From assembly GCF_025950525.1 (NCBI RefSeq), contig NZ_JAPDGS010000002.1:124001-188000 (forward strand): DNA of 64,000 bases, written 5' to 3'. Position 1 is the first letter of the stretch; the number at the start of each line of letters is the position of its first letter. The notes beneath the pieces are model-generated. The model was not told the DNA's origin and did not search any database. It worked only from the letters and a program-made list of their open reading frames with translations. Source of the stretch: Stagnihabitans lacustris (GTDB lineage Bacteria > Pseudomonadota > Alphaproteobacteria > Rhodobacterales > Rhodobacteraceae). Below are positions 1 to 8,268 of the stretch, in pieces. The translations under genes were made by a program, and so were the position numbers.

Positions 1-60
1 GTCCAGCCGCCGGTCGGTAAAGCGGCCATAGCGCGTCAGGTCCAGCCGGTTCAGCCGCAT
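1..60 (-). CDS. AAA-family ATPase (YhaN-like), N-terminal 20 residues only
   Basis: The first 60 bases hold only the N-terminal start of a minus-strand gene that runs off the left edge. The visible peptide begins MRLNRLDLTRYGRF, the usual opening of SbcC/RecN-like ATPases of the YhaN type. Its ATG shares one base with the TGA of the upstream phosphoesterase gene (TGATG), so the two are translationally coupled. In this family the ATPase is the partner of the YhaO/SbcD-like nuclease. The identification rests on context plus 20 residues. Confidence 0.6.
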   Translation of the reverse strand, partial: MRLNRLDLTRYGRFTDRRLD

Positions 61-1286
61 CACGGCTCACCCAAGGTCAGGCGCGGAAGCAGCTGCGCCA
101 GACCCTCGGCCAACAGGTCCCGGCAGGCCTGGTCCAATGCGGCCTGGTCCTGGCCCAGCAGGTCGCGCAGCTCTGGCGGCAGGTCCTGCACCAGGTCAGA
201 GGCGCTGCGGGTCAGGGCCGCCATCAGGCCGGGGTCGGGGGTCTCCAGCAGGGCCAGCAGGTCGGCGGGCAGCGTGGTTTGCCGCGCGCCGGTGCTGCGG
301 TTTTCAAGCTTGTCGATCCACAGGCCCGGCAGGCCCTCGGCCAGAGTGCGGGCCTCTTCGGTCAGGCGGTCCAGGTCGCGGGCGATGCGAAAGGCCAGGG
401 GCGTGGCGCCGGTGATCATCGGGCGCAGGACCAGGTGATCCTCGGCGCGGGCGCGGGCCTCGTGGCGCAGGGCTGCGGCCAGGCGGTCGATCAGCGCGGT
501 CCAGTCGGTCAGCCCCGATGCATCCACCGTGACACGGTCAAAGCGCAGGCTGGCGACCGACCGGGTTTCCAGCCGCAGCGTGCCGTCGTAACTGCCAAGC
601 GTCACGCTGCAGGCCCCCGCTTCGCCGATGTCGCGGCCCTGGGGGATGCCGGGCATGACCACAGCAGCGCGCCCGACATAGGCGGCGCGCTTGTGGATAT
701 GCCCCAGCGCCCAATAGTCATAGCCATGGGCGTCAAGCTCCGTCGCGGCGCAGGGCGCATAGACATCATGCGCGGCGCTGCCGTTCAGTGACGTATGCAT
801 GACCCCGATGTTGAAGGCCCCCGGCAGGGGCGCCGGATAGCGCGGCAAAAGGCTTTCGGGCACCGCGCCTTCGGGGAAGGACATTCCATGGACCGCGACC
901 TGATGCCCCCCGGCCTCGAAGGTCTGGGTCTGGGGCTTGGTGGCAAAGACATGGGTCAGCGGCGGCGGCTCCAGCTCTCGTGTCACCTTGGAGGCCGCGT
1001 CATGGTTGCCGCGGATGATGAAACACCGGATGCCAGCGTCCGACAGCCGCCCCAGTTCCTGCTTCAAGAAGCGCGGCGTCTTGGCCGAGGTCTGGCCACC
1101 GTCCCACAGGTCGCCCGCGATGATCAGGGCATGGACCTGTTCGGTCAGGCACAGGTCGATGATCCGGGTCAGGGTCATGCGTGAGGCGGTGGCGACCTCG
1201 GCTGCCAAACCGGGATCACGCAGGGCCAGCGACACCAGCGGGCTGTCCAGATGCAGGTCGGCGGTGTGGACGAAACGGAAGGTCAA
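60..1286 (-). CDS. Metallophosphoesterase, DNA repair exonuclease (YhaO/SbcD-like)
   Basis: A 408-residue calcineurin-like phosphoesterase. The metal-binding motifs are in the expected order: FVHTADLHLD near the N terminus, IAGDLWD around residue 57, GNHD around residue 94, and GHIH around residue 195. This matches the nuclease half of SbcCD/YhaON complexes that process DNA ends. The start codon is TTG, preceded by AGGA about eight bases upstream; no ATG fits better. It is followed, with a one-base overlap, by the start of an ATPase gene, which supports the repair-pair assignment. The C-terminal half is less conserved and family-specific. Confidence 0.85.
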   Translation of the reverse strand: MTFRFVHTADLHLDSPLVSLALRDPGLAAEVATASRMTLTRIIDLCLTEQVHALIIAGDLWDGGQTSAKTPRFLKQELGRLSDAGIRCFIIRGNHDAASKVTRELEPPPLTHVFATKPQTQTFEAGGHQVAVHGMSFPEGAVPESLLPRYPAPLPGAFNIGVMHTSLNGSAAHDVYAPCAATELDAHGYDYWALGHIHKRAAYVGRAAVVMPGIPQGRDIGEAGACSVTLGSYDGTLRLETRSVASLRFDRVTVDASGLTDWTALIDRLAAALRHEARARAEDHLVLRPMITGATPLAFRIARDLDRLTEEARTLAEGLPGLWIDKLENRSTGARQTTLPADLLALLETPDPGLMAALTRSASDLVQDLPPELRDLLGQDQAALDQACRDLLAEGLAQLLPRLTLGEP

Positions 1287-1368
1287 ATGCGACGTCCTGA
1301 CAAAGCGGCTGACGCCAGAGTGTCAGGGGCCGCCGCAGGGTGCAAGGGGGACCCAGCCCAAAGCGTAG

Positions 1369-1386
1369 GGTGCGCTTCAGCGCACC
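1369..1386. repeat. 18-bp intergenic palindrome
   Basis: GGTGCGCTTCAGCGCACC is a near-perfect palindrome (7-bp arms, 4-base loop) in the 120-bp gap between the YhaO-like gene and the end of the FAD oxidoreductase gene. It resembles the short palindromic elements dispersed between genes in Rhodobacteraceae. It could act as a transcript-end hairpin for the FAD oxidoreductase operon. No other copy was seen in this window. Confidence 0.5.
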
Positions 1387-1406
1387 GCCCCCAACACCAC
1401 CCCCCC

Positions 1407-2651
1407 CTATCCCCGGGCCGAGACCGCGTGGATCAGCCCCGCCCCCGCCTCGATCCAGGCGGCGCGCGGCGTGGTCAGGCTTTCGTGATGCGCCGGGATC
1501 GGGGCCACGGGAAGTCCGCTTTCGTCGCCCGAGATCAGCGCCGTTGCGGCTTCGGTCCCAAAGACCGTGCCCGGCCCGATGCCGCGCCCGGAATAGCCGA
1601 AACAGGCATAGGCCTGGGGCCCAAAGGCGACGATCTTCGGCACATGGTCGCTTGTCATCGCGATCCGCCCCCGCCAGGCATGTTCGAACGGCGCATCGGC
1701 GATCTGCGGATAGACCTGCGCCAGTTTGCGCCGCGCCCAGGCGGCGTGCAGCGGCCCCAAAGGCCCTTCAGAGTTCCCCATCGCCCCCAGGATCATCCGC
1801 CCCGCCTGGTCGATCCGGAAAGAGGACATGACCATGGCGGTATCCCAACAGCCCTCACCCCCGGGCAGGATGTCGGCGCGGTCCAGCGGCGCGGTGGCGA
1901 ATTGGCAATAGCTGACCGGCACATAGCGCGGCGCCAGCGCGGCAAGCCCCAGGTGATAGGCATTGGTCGCCACCAGAACCGCCCGCGCCTGGATGCGGTG
2001 GCCGCGGCAAGTCAGCTCCCAACCGTTCGCGCGGGCAAGCGCGGTCACGGGGCTGGCCTCGTGGACCATGGCACCCGCGGCCTGCGCCGCCCGCATCAGC
2101 CCCCGCGCATAGGCAAGCGGCTGGATCGTCCCCGCCCGCGGATCGAACAGCGCGCCGTGAAAGGCCACACTTCCCGTCCGCCGCGCGGTCTCGGCCCGGT
2201 CCAACAGCTGCAAGGGCGCGCCAAAGGCAACCCCTTGCCGGTGGCGGTCGCGCAGGTCCGCCAGCCCCTTGGCCGAATGGGCCAGATGCAGCGTGCCGTT
2301 GCGCGTCGCCTCACAGGCGATCTGATGCCGCGCGATCAGGTCGTAAACCCGCCCCGGCGCCGCCGCCAGCGCCGCGATCAACCGCCGCCCCGCGACCTCG
2401 CCCATCTGGGCCACCACCGTTTCGGGCGGCAACCACAGCCCGGCATTGGCCAGGCCCACATTGCGCCCCGACCCGCCATGGCCCGCGGTTTCGGCCTCCA
2501 GCACGACGACCTTTGCCCCCATCTCGGCCGCCTGCAGGGCCGCCGCCCCACCGGTAAAGCCGCCGCCGATCACCGCCAGGTCGACCGTGACATCGGCGGC
2601 CAGCGGTGGGGCGGAAAACCCCTCCGCCGTGGCGCGCCAAAGGTTAGACAT
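1407..2651 (-). CDS. FAD-dependent oxidoreductase (DAO family), candidate L-pipecolate oxidase
   Basis: A 414-residue protein of the D-amino-acid-oxidase fold. The FAD-binding dinucleotide motif (DLAVIGGGFTG) is at residues 24-34, followed by a Glu-ended second strand (VVVLEAE). A C-terminal FAD-contact segment, CFGYSGRGIGPGTVFG, is near residue 352. It overlaps the aldehyde dehydrogenase gene by eight bases. In Pseudomonas, the AmaA L-pipecolate oxidase sits next to the AmaB (ALDH7) dehydrogenase, and the same pairing here suggests oxidation of pipecolate to piperideine-6-carboxylate. That substrate is inferred from context. A gamma-glutamylputrescine or other amino-acid oxidase is the main alternative. 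Confidence 0.8.
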   Translation of the reverse strand: MSNLWRATAEGFSAPPLAADVTVDLAVIGGGFTGGAAALQAAEMGAKVVVLEAETAGHGGSGRNVGLANAGLWLPPETVVAQMGEVAGRRLIAALAAAPGRVYDLIARHQIACEATRNGTLHLAHSAKGLADLRDRHRQGVAFGAPLQLLDRAETARRTGSVAFHGALFDPRAGTIQPLAYARGLMRAAQAAGAMVHEASPVTALARANGWELTCRGHRIQARAVLVATNAYHLGLAALAPRYVPVSYCQFATAPLDRADILPGGEGCWDTAMVMSSFRIDQAGRMILGAMGNSEGPLGPLHAAWARRKLAQVYPQIADAPFEHAWRGRIAMTSDHVPKIVAFGPQAYACFGYSGRGIGPGTVFGTEAATALISGDESGLPVAPIPAHHESLTTPRAAWIEAGAGLIHAVSARG

Positions 2652-4110
2652 CGAACTTCACCCCCTGCGCCAGCGGCAGCTTGGCCGAGTAATTCACGGT
2701 CGAGGTCTGGCGCCGCATATACCCCCTCCAGGCGTCCGAGCCGCTTTCCCGCCCGCCGCCGGTCTCTTTCTCGCCACCAAAGGCCCCGCCGATCTCGGCC
2801 CCAGACGGCCCGATGTTCACATTGGCAATCCCGCAATCGGACCCCGAGGCCGACAAAAAGGCCTCGGCCTCGCGCAGGTTCAGGGTAAAGATGCAGGACG
2901 ACAGCCCCTGCGGCACGTCGTTTTGCAAGGCGATGGCGTCCGGGAAGTCGTCATAGGTCAGGACGTAAAGGATCGGGGCAAAGGTCTCTTCGCGCACCGT
3001 CTCGGTCTGGGCGGGCATCACCACCAGGGCGGGCGTGACATAGGCGCCGGGGCCTTCCAGGGCGACCCCGCCATGGACCACGCCACCCTCAGTCCGGGCG
3101 CGGTCCAGTTGGGCCAGCATCCGGGCGCGGGCGGCCTGGTCGATCAGCGGCCCGATCAGCGTGCCCGGTTTGCGCGGATCACCCAGGGCCAAGCTGGCAT
3201 AGGCCTTGATCAGCCGCGCCATCAGATCATCGCGCAAGGACCGATGCACGATCAACCGCCGCAAGGAGGTGCAGCGCTGCCCCGCCGTCCCCACCGCGCC
3301 AAAGACAATCGCCCGCACCGCCATGTCGAGGTCTGCCGAAGGCGCCACGATCATCGCATTGTTGCCCCCCAGTTCAAGGATCGGCCGCCCCCAGCGCGCC
3401 ATGACGGCGGGCCCCACGACCGACCCCATCCGCGTCGATCCCGTGGCCGAAATCACCGGCACGGCCTTTGACGCCACCAGAGCCGCCCCCAGCGCCGGGC
3501 CGCCGATGACCAGTTGCGCCAGACCCTCGGGCGCGTCCCCGAACCGCGACAGCGCCCGTTCAAAGATGCGCTGCGTGGCCAGGGCGGTCAGCGGGGTTTT
3601 CTCCGACGGCTTCCAGATCACCGGATTGCCGCAAACCAGCGCCAGTGCCGCGTTCCAGGCCCAGACCGCGACGGGGAAGTTAAAGGCGGTGATGATGCCC
3701 ACCGGGCCGATGGGCAACCAGGTCTCGGCCATGCGATGCCCGGGGCGTTCGGACGCGATGGTCAGGCCATACAGCTGGCGGCTTAGCCCCACGGCGAAAT
3801 CGCAGATGTCGATCATCTCTTGCACCTCGCCCAGGCCCTCCGAGGTGATCTTGCCGACCTCCAGCGTCACCAGCGCGCCAAGCTCCTCTTTGGCGGCCCG
3901 CAGTTCTTCGCCCAAAAGCCGCACCAGTTCGCCGCGGCGGGGGGCGGGGACCTCGCGCCAGGCGTGGAAGGCGCGGGTGGCTTGCGCCAGAACCTCGGGC
4001 ATCAGGGCGGGGTCGGTTTCGGGCGCGCGGGCGATTTCGGCGCCGTCGATGGGGGAAAAGACGGGCAGGGTGCCTTGGGTTTCAAACAGGGAAAGCAGGG
4101 GAGAGATCAT
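2644..4110 (-). CDS. amaB: ALDH7-type aldehyde dehydrogenase (piperideine-6-carboxylate / aminoadipate-semialdehyde dehydrogenase)
   Basis: A 488-residue NAD-dependent aldehyde dehydrogenase. The general-base segment LELGGNNA and the catalytic cysteine segment GTAGQRCTSLRR have the ALDH7 form. The C-terminal tail (TSTVNYSAKLPLAQGVKFDV) closely resembles the end of ALDH7A1/AmaB enzymes, which oxidise alpha-aminoadipate semialdehyde to aminoadipate. Its ATG overlaps the stop of the FabD-like gene by four bases and its 3' end overlaps the FAD oxidase gene, so all belong to one operon. Subfamily membership is strong; the substrate follows from the subfamily and the neighbour. Confidence 0.85.
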   Translation of the reverse strand: MISPLLSLFETQGTLPVFSPIDGAEIARAPETDPALMPEVLAQATRAFHAWREVPAPRRGELVRLLGEELRAAKEELGALVTLEVGKITSEGLGEVQEMIDICDFAVGLSRQLYGLTIASERPGHRMAETWLPIGPVGIITAFNFPVAVWAWNAALALVCGNPVIWKPSEKTPLTALATQRIFERALSRFGDAPEGLAQLVIGGPALGAALVASKAVPVISATGSTRMGSVVGPAVMARWGRPILELGGNNAMIVAPSADLDMAVRAIVFGAVGTAGQRCTSLRRLIVHRSLRDDLMARLIKAYASLALGDPRKPGTLIGPLIDQAARARMLAQLDRARTEGGVVHGGVALEGPGAYVTPALVVMPAQTETVREETFAPILYVLTYDDFPDAIALQNDVPQGLSSCIFTLNLREAEAFLSASGSDCGIANVNIGPSGAEIGGAFGGEKETGGGRESGSDAWRGYMRRQTSTVNYSAKLPLAQGVKFDV

Positions 4111-5117
4111 GAGTGGGCCTTTGTCAGGGGTCGCTGATCTGGCAGCGCCATGGAGAGAAGGGGGTTTTGGGTCTGGGCATCGGCCTTGCAGGACAGGCCG
4201 CGCCAGTTGGCGAGGATCAGCGCTTGCAGCGTCGCCCCGCCGAGGGTCGTGCCCGGCCCGGTCAGGACAAAGACATCTGGGGCAAAGTCGCGGGCGGCGG
4301 TGCGGATCGCGGCGGTGAAGTCATAGGCTTCGGTGACTTGGTGGCCGAGGGTGTAATCGCGGATCTGGCCGGGCGTCTGCGCGCCGGGCCACCAGGTCTG
4401 ACCGCGCCCGTCGATCAGCGGCAGGTCCGGGGTCTTGAAGAGGGTCGCGGGCAGGAGGTCGCGGCCCTTTTCGGCGATGGGCGCCATCAGGCCCGTGTGA
4501 AACGCCGCATGATGGGCCAGCCGCATCGGGAAGCGGCCTTCGGGCGGGGTTGCGGCCTCAAAAGCCCTTAGCCCCGCGTCATTGCCCGCCAGCACCAGAA
4601 AGCCGCCAAGGTCGATGGACAGCGCAAGGGCGTGGCCGGGACGGGTGGCAATCTCGGCCACACGGGCCAGAAGCGCGGCCTTGCGGGCGGGATCGGGGCG
4701 CCAATCCTCGGTCGTATGGGGGTGGATCAGCTGGCCGCCGGGCGCCTCGGTCATCAGGCGGCCCATGGTGTTGGCGATGTGAAAGCCGTCCTCGGGGGTG
4801 ACGGCGCCCGCGCAGGCCAGGGCCGTATACCAGCCCATCGAATTGCCGGTGACGGCCACGACATCCAGATCAAGGCCCTGAAAGTCGCCATAGCTTGCCG
4901 CAAAGATCAGCCCGCTGGCATTGTCCCCCCGTCCATGCCGCGACAGCTGAAAGCTGGCGGCAGAGTCCAGGTCGCGCAGGCTCTCTTGGCCCTTCCGCAG
5001 GGCGTCAAAGCGGGACAACAGCGCGGCGTCGGGGAAGTGCCGCGCCAGATAGCCCAGTTCCGAGGCATTATAGGTCCCGCGCCCGGGGCAGATCACGACA
5101 GCCGTCTTGCGGGTCAT
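4107..5117 (-). CDS. FabD-like acyltransferase lacking the malonyl-binding arginine
   Basis: A 336-residue protein of the malonyl-CoA:ACP transacylase fold. The start is taken at MTRKTAVVICPGRGTYN, whose ATG overlaps the E1 stop (ATGA). The nucleophile elbow reads VTGNSMGWYTA (GxSxG) and the catalytic histidine lies in HHAAFHTGLM. In FabD the segment MRGKFMQEA carries the arginine that holds the malonyl carboxylate. The aligned segment here is TMGRLMTEA, with Met in place of that Arg. A non-carboxylated acyl group is therefore more likely than malonyl. The position between a 2-oxoacid dehydrogenase E1 and catabolic dehydrogenases is unusual for fatty-acid synthesis. The function is not established. 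Confidence 0.8.
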   Translation of the reverse strand: MTRKTAVVICPGRGTYNASELGYLARHFPDAALLSRFDALRKGQESLRDLDSAASFQLSRHGRGDNASGLIFAASYGDFQGLDLDVVAVTGNSMGWYTALACAGAVTPEDGFHIANTMGRLMTEAPGGQLIHPHTTEDWRPDPARKAALLARVAEIATRPGHALALSIDLGGFLVLAGNDAGLRAFEAATPPEGRFPMRLAHHAAFHTGLMAPIAEKGRDLLPATLFKTPDLPLIDGRGQTWWPGAQTPGQIRDYTLGHQVTEAYDFTAAIRTAARDFAPDVFVLTGPGTTLGGATLQALILANWRGLSCKADAQTQNPLLSMALPDQRPLTKAHS

Positions 5118-7297
5118 TTCACGCCTCCCACCAAGTCCAGCACCGCCGCGACCACGCCCGCCTTGGATGGCATCGTGGCGGCATAGGCGGGGCCGGTGGC
5201 GATGAAACTGTCCTCGGCGGTCAGGCGGGCCAGTTGCGCCGAAGTGGTCTCGTGGAAATGCGCCATCAAGGCCTCGGCCACGCCACCGGAATGGCGGGTC
5301 TCGTCCAGGATCAGGATATGGGAGCAGCCTGCGACGGCCTCGGTCAGCGCCGCCTTGGGCAGGGGCGACAGCCAGCGCGTGTCGATGATGCGGATGGGAT
5401 GCCCCATGGCCTCCAGTTCCGCCCGGGCCTGCGTCGCCAGATAGACCCCGTTGGCAAAGGTGACGATGGCGCAGGCGCCCTTGCCCGTGGTGCCGACCTG
5501 TCCCAACGGGATCAGCCGAGAGGGGTCGGGGTAATGCCGCATCCACAGCCCGTCCTTGTCGGCGTGCAGGTCACGCATCGGATACAAAGCGATGGGCTCG
5601 ACGAAGACCACGACCCGCTGTTCCTCGCGCGCCAGCCGCACAGATTCGCGCAGCATCATCGCGGCATCGGCGCCATTGGAGGGCACCGCCACGATCACGC
5701 CGGGAATGTCGCGCAGCACAGCCAAAGAGTTGTCATTGTGGAAATGCCCGCCGAAGCCCTTTTGATAGCCAAGCCCCGCGATGCGCAGCACCATCGGGTT
5801 CGTGAACTGCCCGTTCGAGAAGAAGGGCAGCGTCGCGGCCTCTCCCCGGATCTGATCCTCGGCGTTGTGCAGATAGGCCAGGAACTGGATCTCGGGCAGG
5901 GGGACAAACCCGTTCTGCGCCATGCCGATGGCCAGTCCCAGGATCGCCTGTTCATCCAGCAGCGTGTCGATCATCCGGTCCGCCCCGAACCGCGCTTGCA
6001 GCTTTTGCGTGACGCCATAGACGCCGCCTTTGCGGCCGACATCCTCGCCCATCATCACCAGTTCGGGATGCGCCGCCATCAGATCGGTCAGCGCCCAGTT
6101 GATCAGCCGCGACATGGGCTGCGGGTCGGCCATCTGTTTCAGGTCAGCCCCAAAGACCGCCGCGCGGTCGGCACCGTTGCTGGGCCGGTTCTGGCGCCGG
6201 GGGGGGAGGATGCTGGCCATGACGCCCGCCGCATCGGTCAGGCGGGGCCTTGTCACGGCCTCGGCCGCCACGCGGGCGACGCGGGCGGTGGTCTGGTCAT
6301 ATATGTCCAGCGCCGTGGCGGGCGCCATCACCCCGGCCTGATCCAGCAGGCGGACGGCGTGCAGCAGCGGGTCTTGCGCCTCTTCGGCCTCGACCTCTTC
6401 GCGGGTCAGATAGGTGGTGGGGATATCGGCGCCGGCATGGCCATAAAGCCGGATGGTGCGCAGGTGCAAAAAGGCCGGCTTGCGACGGGTGCGGATATAG
6501 TCGGCGGCCTGTTGGGCCACGCGGTAGGTGTCATAGATGTCCAGCCCGTCGGCCTTGAAATACTTCAGCCCCGGACGCGCCGCGAACCCCGCCTCGATCC
6601 AGCCCCGCGGCGTCTTGGTGGAAATGCCGATGCCGTTGTCCTCGCAGACGAACAGCAAGGGCAGGGGCACCGATTGATACGACGTCCAGCCCGCGGTGTT
6701 GAAGGCGCCTTGCGCGGTGGAGTGGTTGGCTGATGCATCGCCAAAGCTGCACATGACCACGGCATCATCCGCCATCAGCGCATGTTCGGGCCGATGCCTG
6801 CGGGCGGCCCCCACGGCATAGGCCGCGCCAACCGCCTTGGGCAGGTGGCTGGCAATGGTCGATGTCTGCGGCGGGATCATCAGCGCCCGCGACCCCAGCA
6901 CCTTGTGACGGCCGCCCGAAATCGGATCGTCGGACGAGCTGGCAAAGGACAACAGCATGTCCCAGGCCGGGTTCTGCCCCGGCACTTGCCCCGCCCTTGC
7001 GATCTGAAAGGCCGCGTCGCGGTAGTGCAAAAAGGCCATGTCGCCGGGCCGCAGGGCCAGCGCCACCGCCGCCATCGCCTCATGCCCTGACGATCCGATC
7101 GTATAGAACCCCTGACCCGCCCGGCTCATCGCGCGGCTTTGCCGGTCCAAAGCCCGCGTCAGGCATCCGGCGCGAAAGGCCTGCACCGCCAGTTCGGGCG
7201 TCAGCGGCCCGGCAGGCGCCCGACCCCGGGGCAGGTCGCCCGAAGCCACACGCGCCCGGAAATTCTCATGCACGATCTCTGCGCGGTCCATAGACAT
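5114..7297 (-). CDS. Fused alpha-beta E1 component of a 2-oxoacid dehydrogenase (thiamine diphosphate)
   Basis: A 727-residue protein with both halves of a branched-chain-type E1 in one chain. The alpha-like half (about 1-370) has GSSGHEAM, the substrate-channel HYRD, and a ThDP/Mg motif starting SFGDASAN and ending CEDNGIGIST. The beta-like half (about 390-727) begins near MSRLINWALTDLMAAHPELV and contains GEDVGRKGGVYGVT and DTLLDEQAILGLAIGMA. No E2 or E3 gene is nearby, so it must share these or use another acceptor. The four-base overlap with the FabD-like acyltransferase couples their synthesis. If the operon degrades pipecolate, 2-oxoadipate is a plausible substrate; branched-chain 2-oxoacids are the alternative. 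Confidence 0.85.
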   Translation of the reverse strand: MSMDRAEIVHENFRARVASGDLPRGRAPAGPLTPELAVQAFRAGCLTRALDRQSRAMSRAGQGFYTIGSSGHEAMAAVALALRPGDMAFLHYRDAAFQIARAGQVPGQNPAWDMLLSFASSSDDPISGGRHKVLGSRALMIPPQTSTIASHLPKAVGAAYAVGAARRHRPEHALMADDAVVMCSFGDASANHSTAQGAFNTAGWTSYQSVPLPLLFVCEDNGIGISTKTPRGWIEAGFAARPGLKYFKADGLDIYDTYRVAQQAADYIRTRRKPAFLHLRTIRLYGHAGADIPTTYLTREEVEAEEAQDPLLHAVRLLDQAGVMAPATALDIYDQTTARVARVAAEAVTRPRLTDAAGVMASILPPRRQNRPSNGADRAAVFGADLKQMADPQPMSRLINWALTDLMAAHPELVMMGEDVGRKGGVYGVTQKLQARFGADRMIDTLLDEQAILGLAIGMAQNGFVPLPEIQFLAYLHNAEDQIRGEAATLPFFSNGQFTNPMVLRIAGLGYQKGFGGHFHNDNSLAVLRDIPGVIVAVPSNGADAAMMLRESVRLAREEQRVVVFVEPIALYPMRDLHADKDGLWMRHYPDPSRLIPLGQVGTTGKGACAIVTFANGVYLATQARAELEAMGHPIRIIDTRWLSPLPKAALTEAVAGCSHILILDETRHSGGVAEALMAHFHETTSAQLARLTAEDSFIATGPAYAATMPSKAGVVAAVLDLVGGVK

Positions 7298-7383
7298 CCC
7301 ATTCTGTCGCTTGACGTCAGTCTATCTGGTCAAACCCCATAAAATGAGCGAGTTCTATTCCATATCCTTGGAGTAAAACGCAC
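7298..7383. promoter_or_regulatory. Divergent promoter region between the catabolic operon and its LysR gene
   Basis: An 86-bp gap separates the divergent starts of the E1-led operon and the LysR gene. It is clearly AT-richer than its surroundings (around CCCATAAAATGAGCGAG and TCTATTCCATATCC), as expected for a shared promoter/operator. LysR regulators usually bind such gaps at T-N11-A sites. No single box can be assigned with certainty. Confidence 0.4.
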
Positions 7384-8268
7384 ATGATCGCCCCGCGCCG
7401 CTTTTTGCCCTCGATCTCGTCCCTGCTGGCGCTGGAGGCGGTCGAGCGGCTGGGCACCGCCACCGCAGCGGCGGAGGAACTGTCGCTGACCCATTCCGCG
7501 GTCAGTCGCCAGATGAAGGCGCTGGAGGAACAAATCGGCGTCACCCTCTTTCGCCGCGAGGGCAAGGGGCTGGCGCTGACCCAGGCGGGCAGCGACTATG
7601 CGGCTTCGGTGCGCGGCTATCTGCAGGACCTGGCCCGGGCCAGCCTGAAGATCCGCGCGGGGGGCGAGCGGCAAAGCCTGAACCTGGCCGTGTTGCCCGC
7701 CTTTGGCACCCATTGGCTTTTGCCGCGGCTGAAGGCCTTTGCCGCCGACAACCCCGAAATCACGGTGAACCTGTCGACCCGGCTGCGGCCCTTTGACGTG
7801 CTGCGAGAGCCGTTTGACGCCGCCATCCATTTCGGCGGGCAGGATTGGCAGGGTGTCGATTACCAGGCGTTGACGCGCGAAGAGATGATCCCGGCGGCGG
7901 CCGTGCCGGGGTTGGTGGCGCCTGCCGACCTTCTGGGCCTGCCGCTGTTGCATCTGGAAAGCCGCCCCGGCGCCTGGGAGGATTGGTTCGCCCGCCATGA
8001 CACGCCCGCCGAACGGCTGCGCGGGATGCTGTTCGACCAATTCACTCAGATGGCCGAGGCGGCGGCCTTGGGCCTGGGGGTCGCGCTGTTGCCGCGGTTC
8101 CTGGCCGAGGCGGAATTCGCGCGGGGCCGCCTGCATCCCCTGGCCGATCACTATACTCCGGTGGAGGGCGCCTATTGGCTGGTCTGGCCGCAGCTGCGCC
8201 CGGTCAGCCCTGCCTTGGCCCGGCTGCGTGCGGCGCTGATGGCCAGTGGCGGTGCAGCGGGTCGATGA
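7384..8268 (+). CDS. LysR-family transcriptional regulator (GcvA-like)
   Basis: A 294-residue LysR regulator. The N-terminal winged helix-turn-helix spans about residues 8-66 (LEAVERLGTATAAAEELSLT, then HSAVSRQMKALEEQIGVTLF), followed by the periplasmic-binding-like effector domain. It is transcribed away from the FAD oxidase/ALDH/acyltransferase/E1 operon and most likely controls it in response to a pathway intermediate. Its last 65 bases overlap the 3' end of the convergent MFS gene. Confidence 0.9.
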   Translation: MIAPRRFLPSISSLLALEAVERLGTATAAAEELSLTHSAVSRQMKALEEQIGVTLFRREGKGLALTQAGSDYAASVRGYLQDLARASLKIRAGGERQSLNLAVLPAFGTHWLLPRLKAFAADNPEITVNLSTRLRPFDVLREPFDAAIHFGGQDWQGVDYQALTREEMIPAAAVPGLVAPADLLGLPLLHLESRPGAWEDWFARHDTPAERLRGMLFDQFTQMAEAAALGLGVALLPRFLAEAEFARGRLHPLADHYTPVEGAYWLVWPQLRPVSPALARLRAALMASGGAAGR

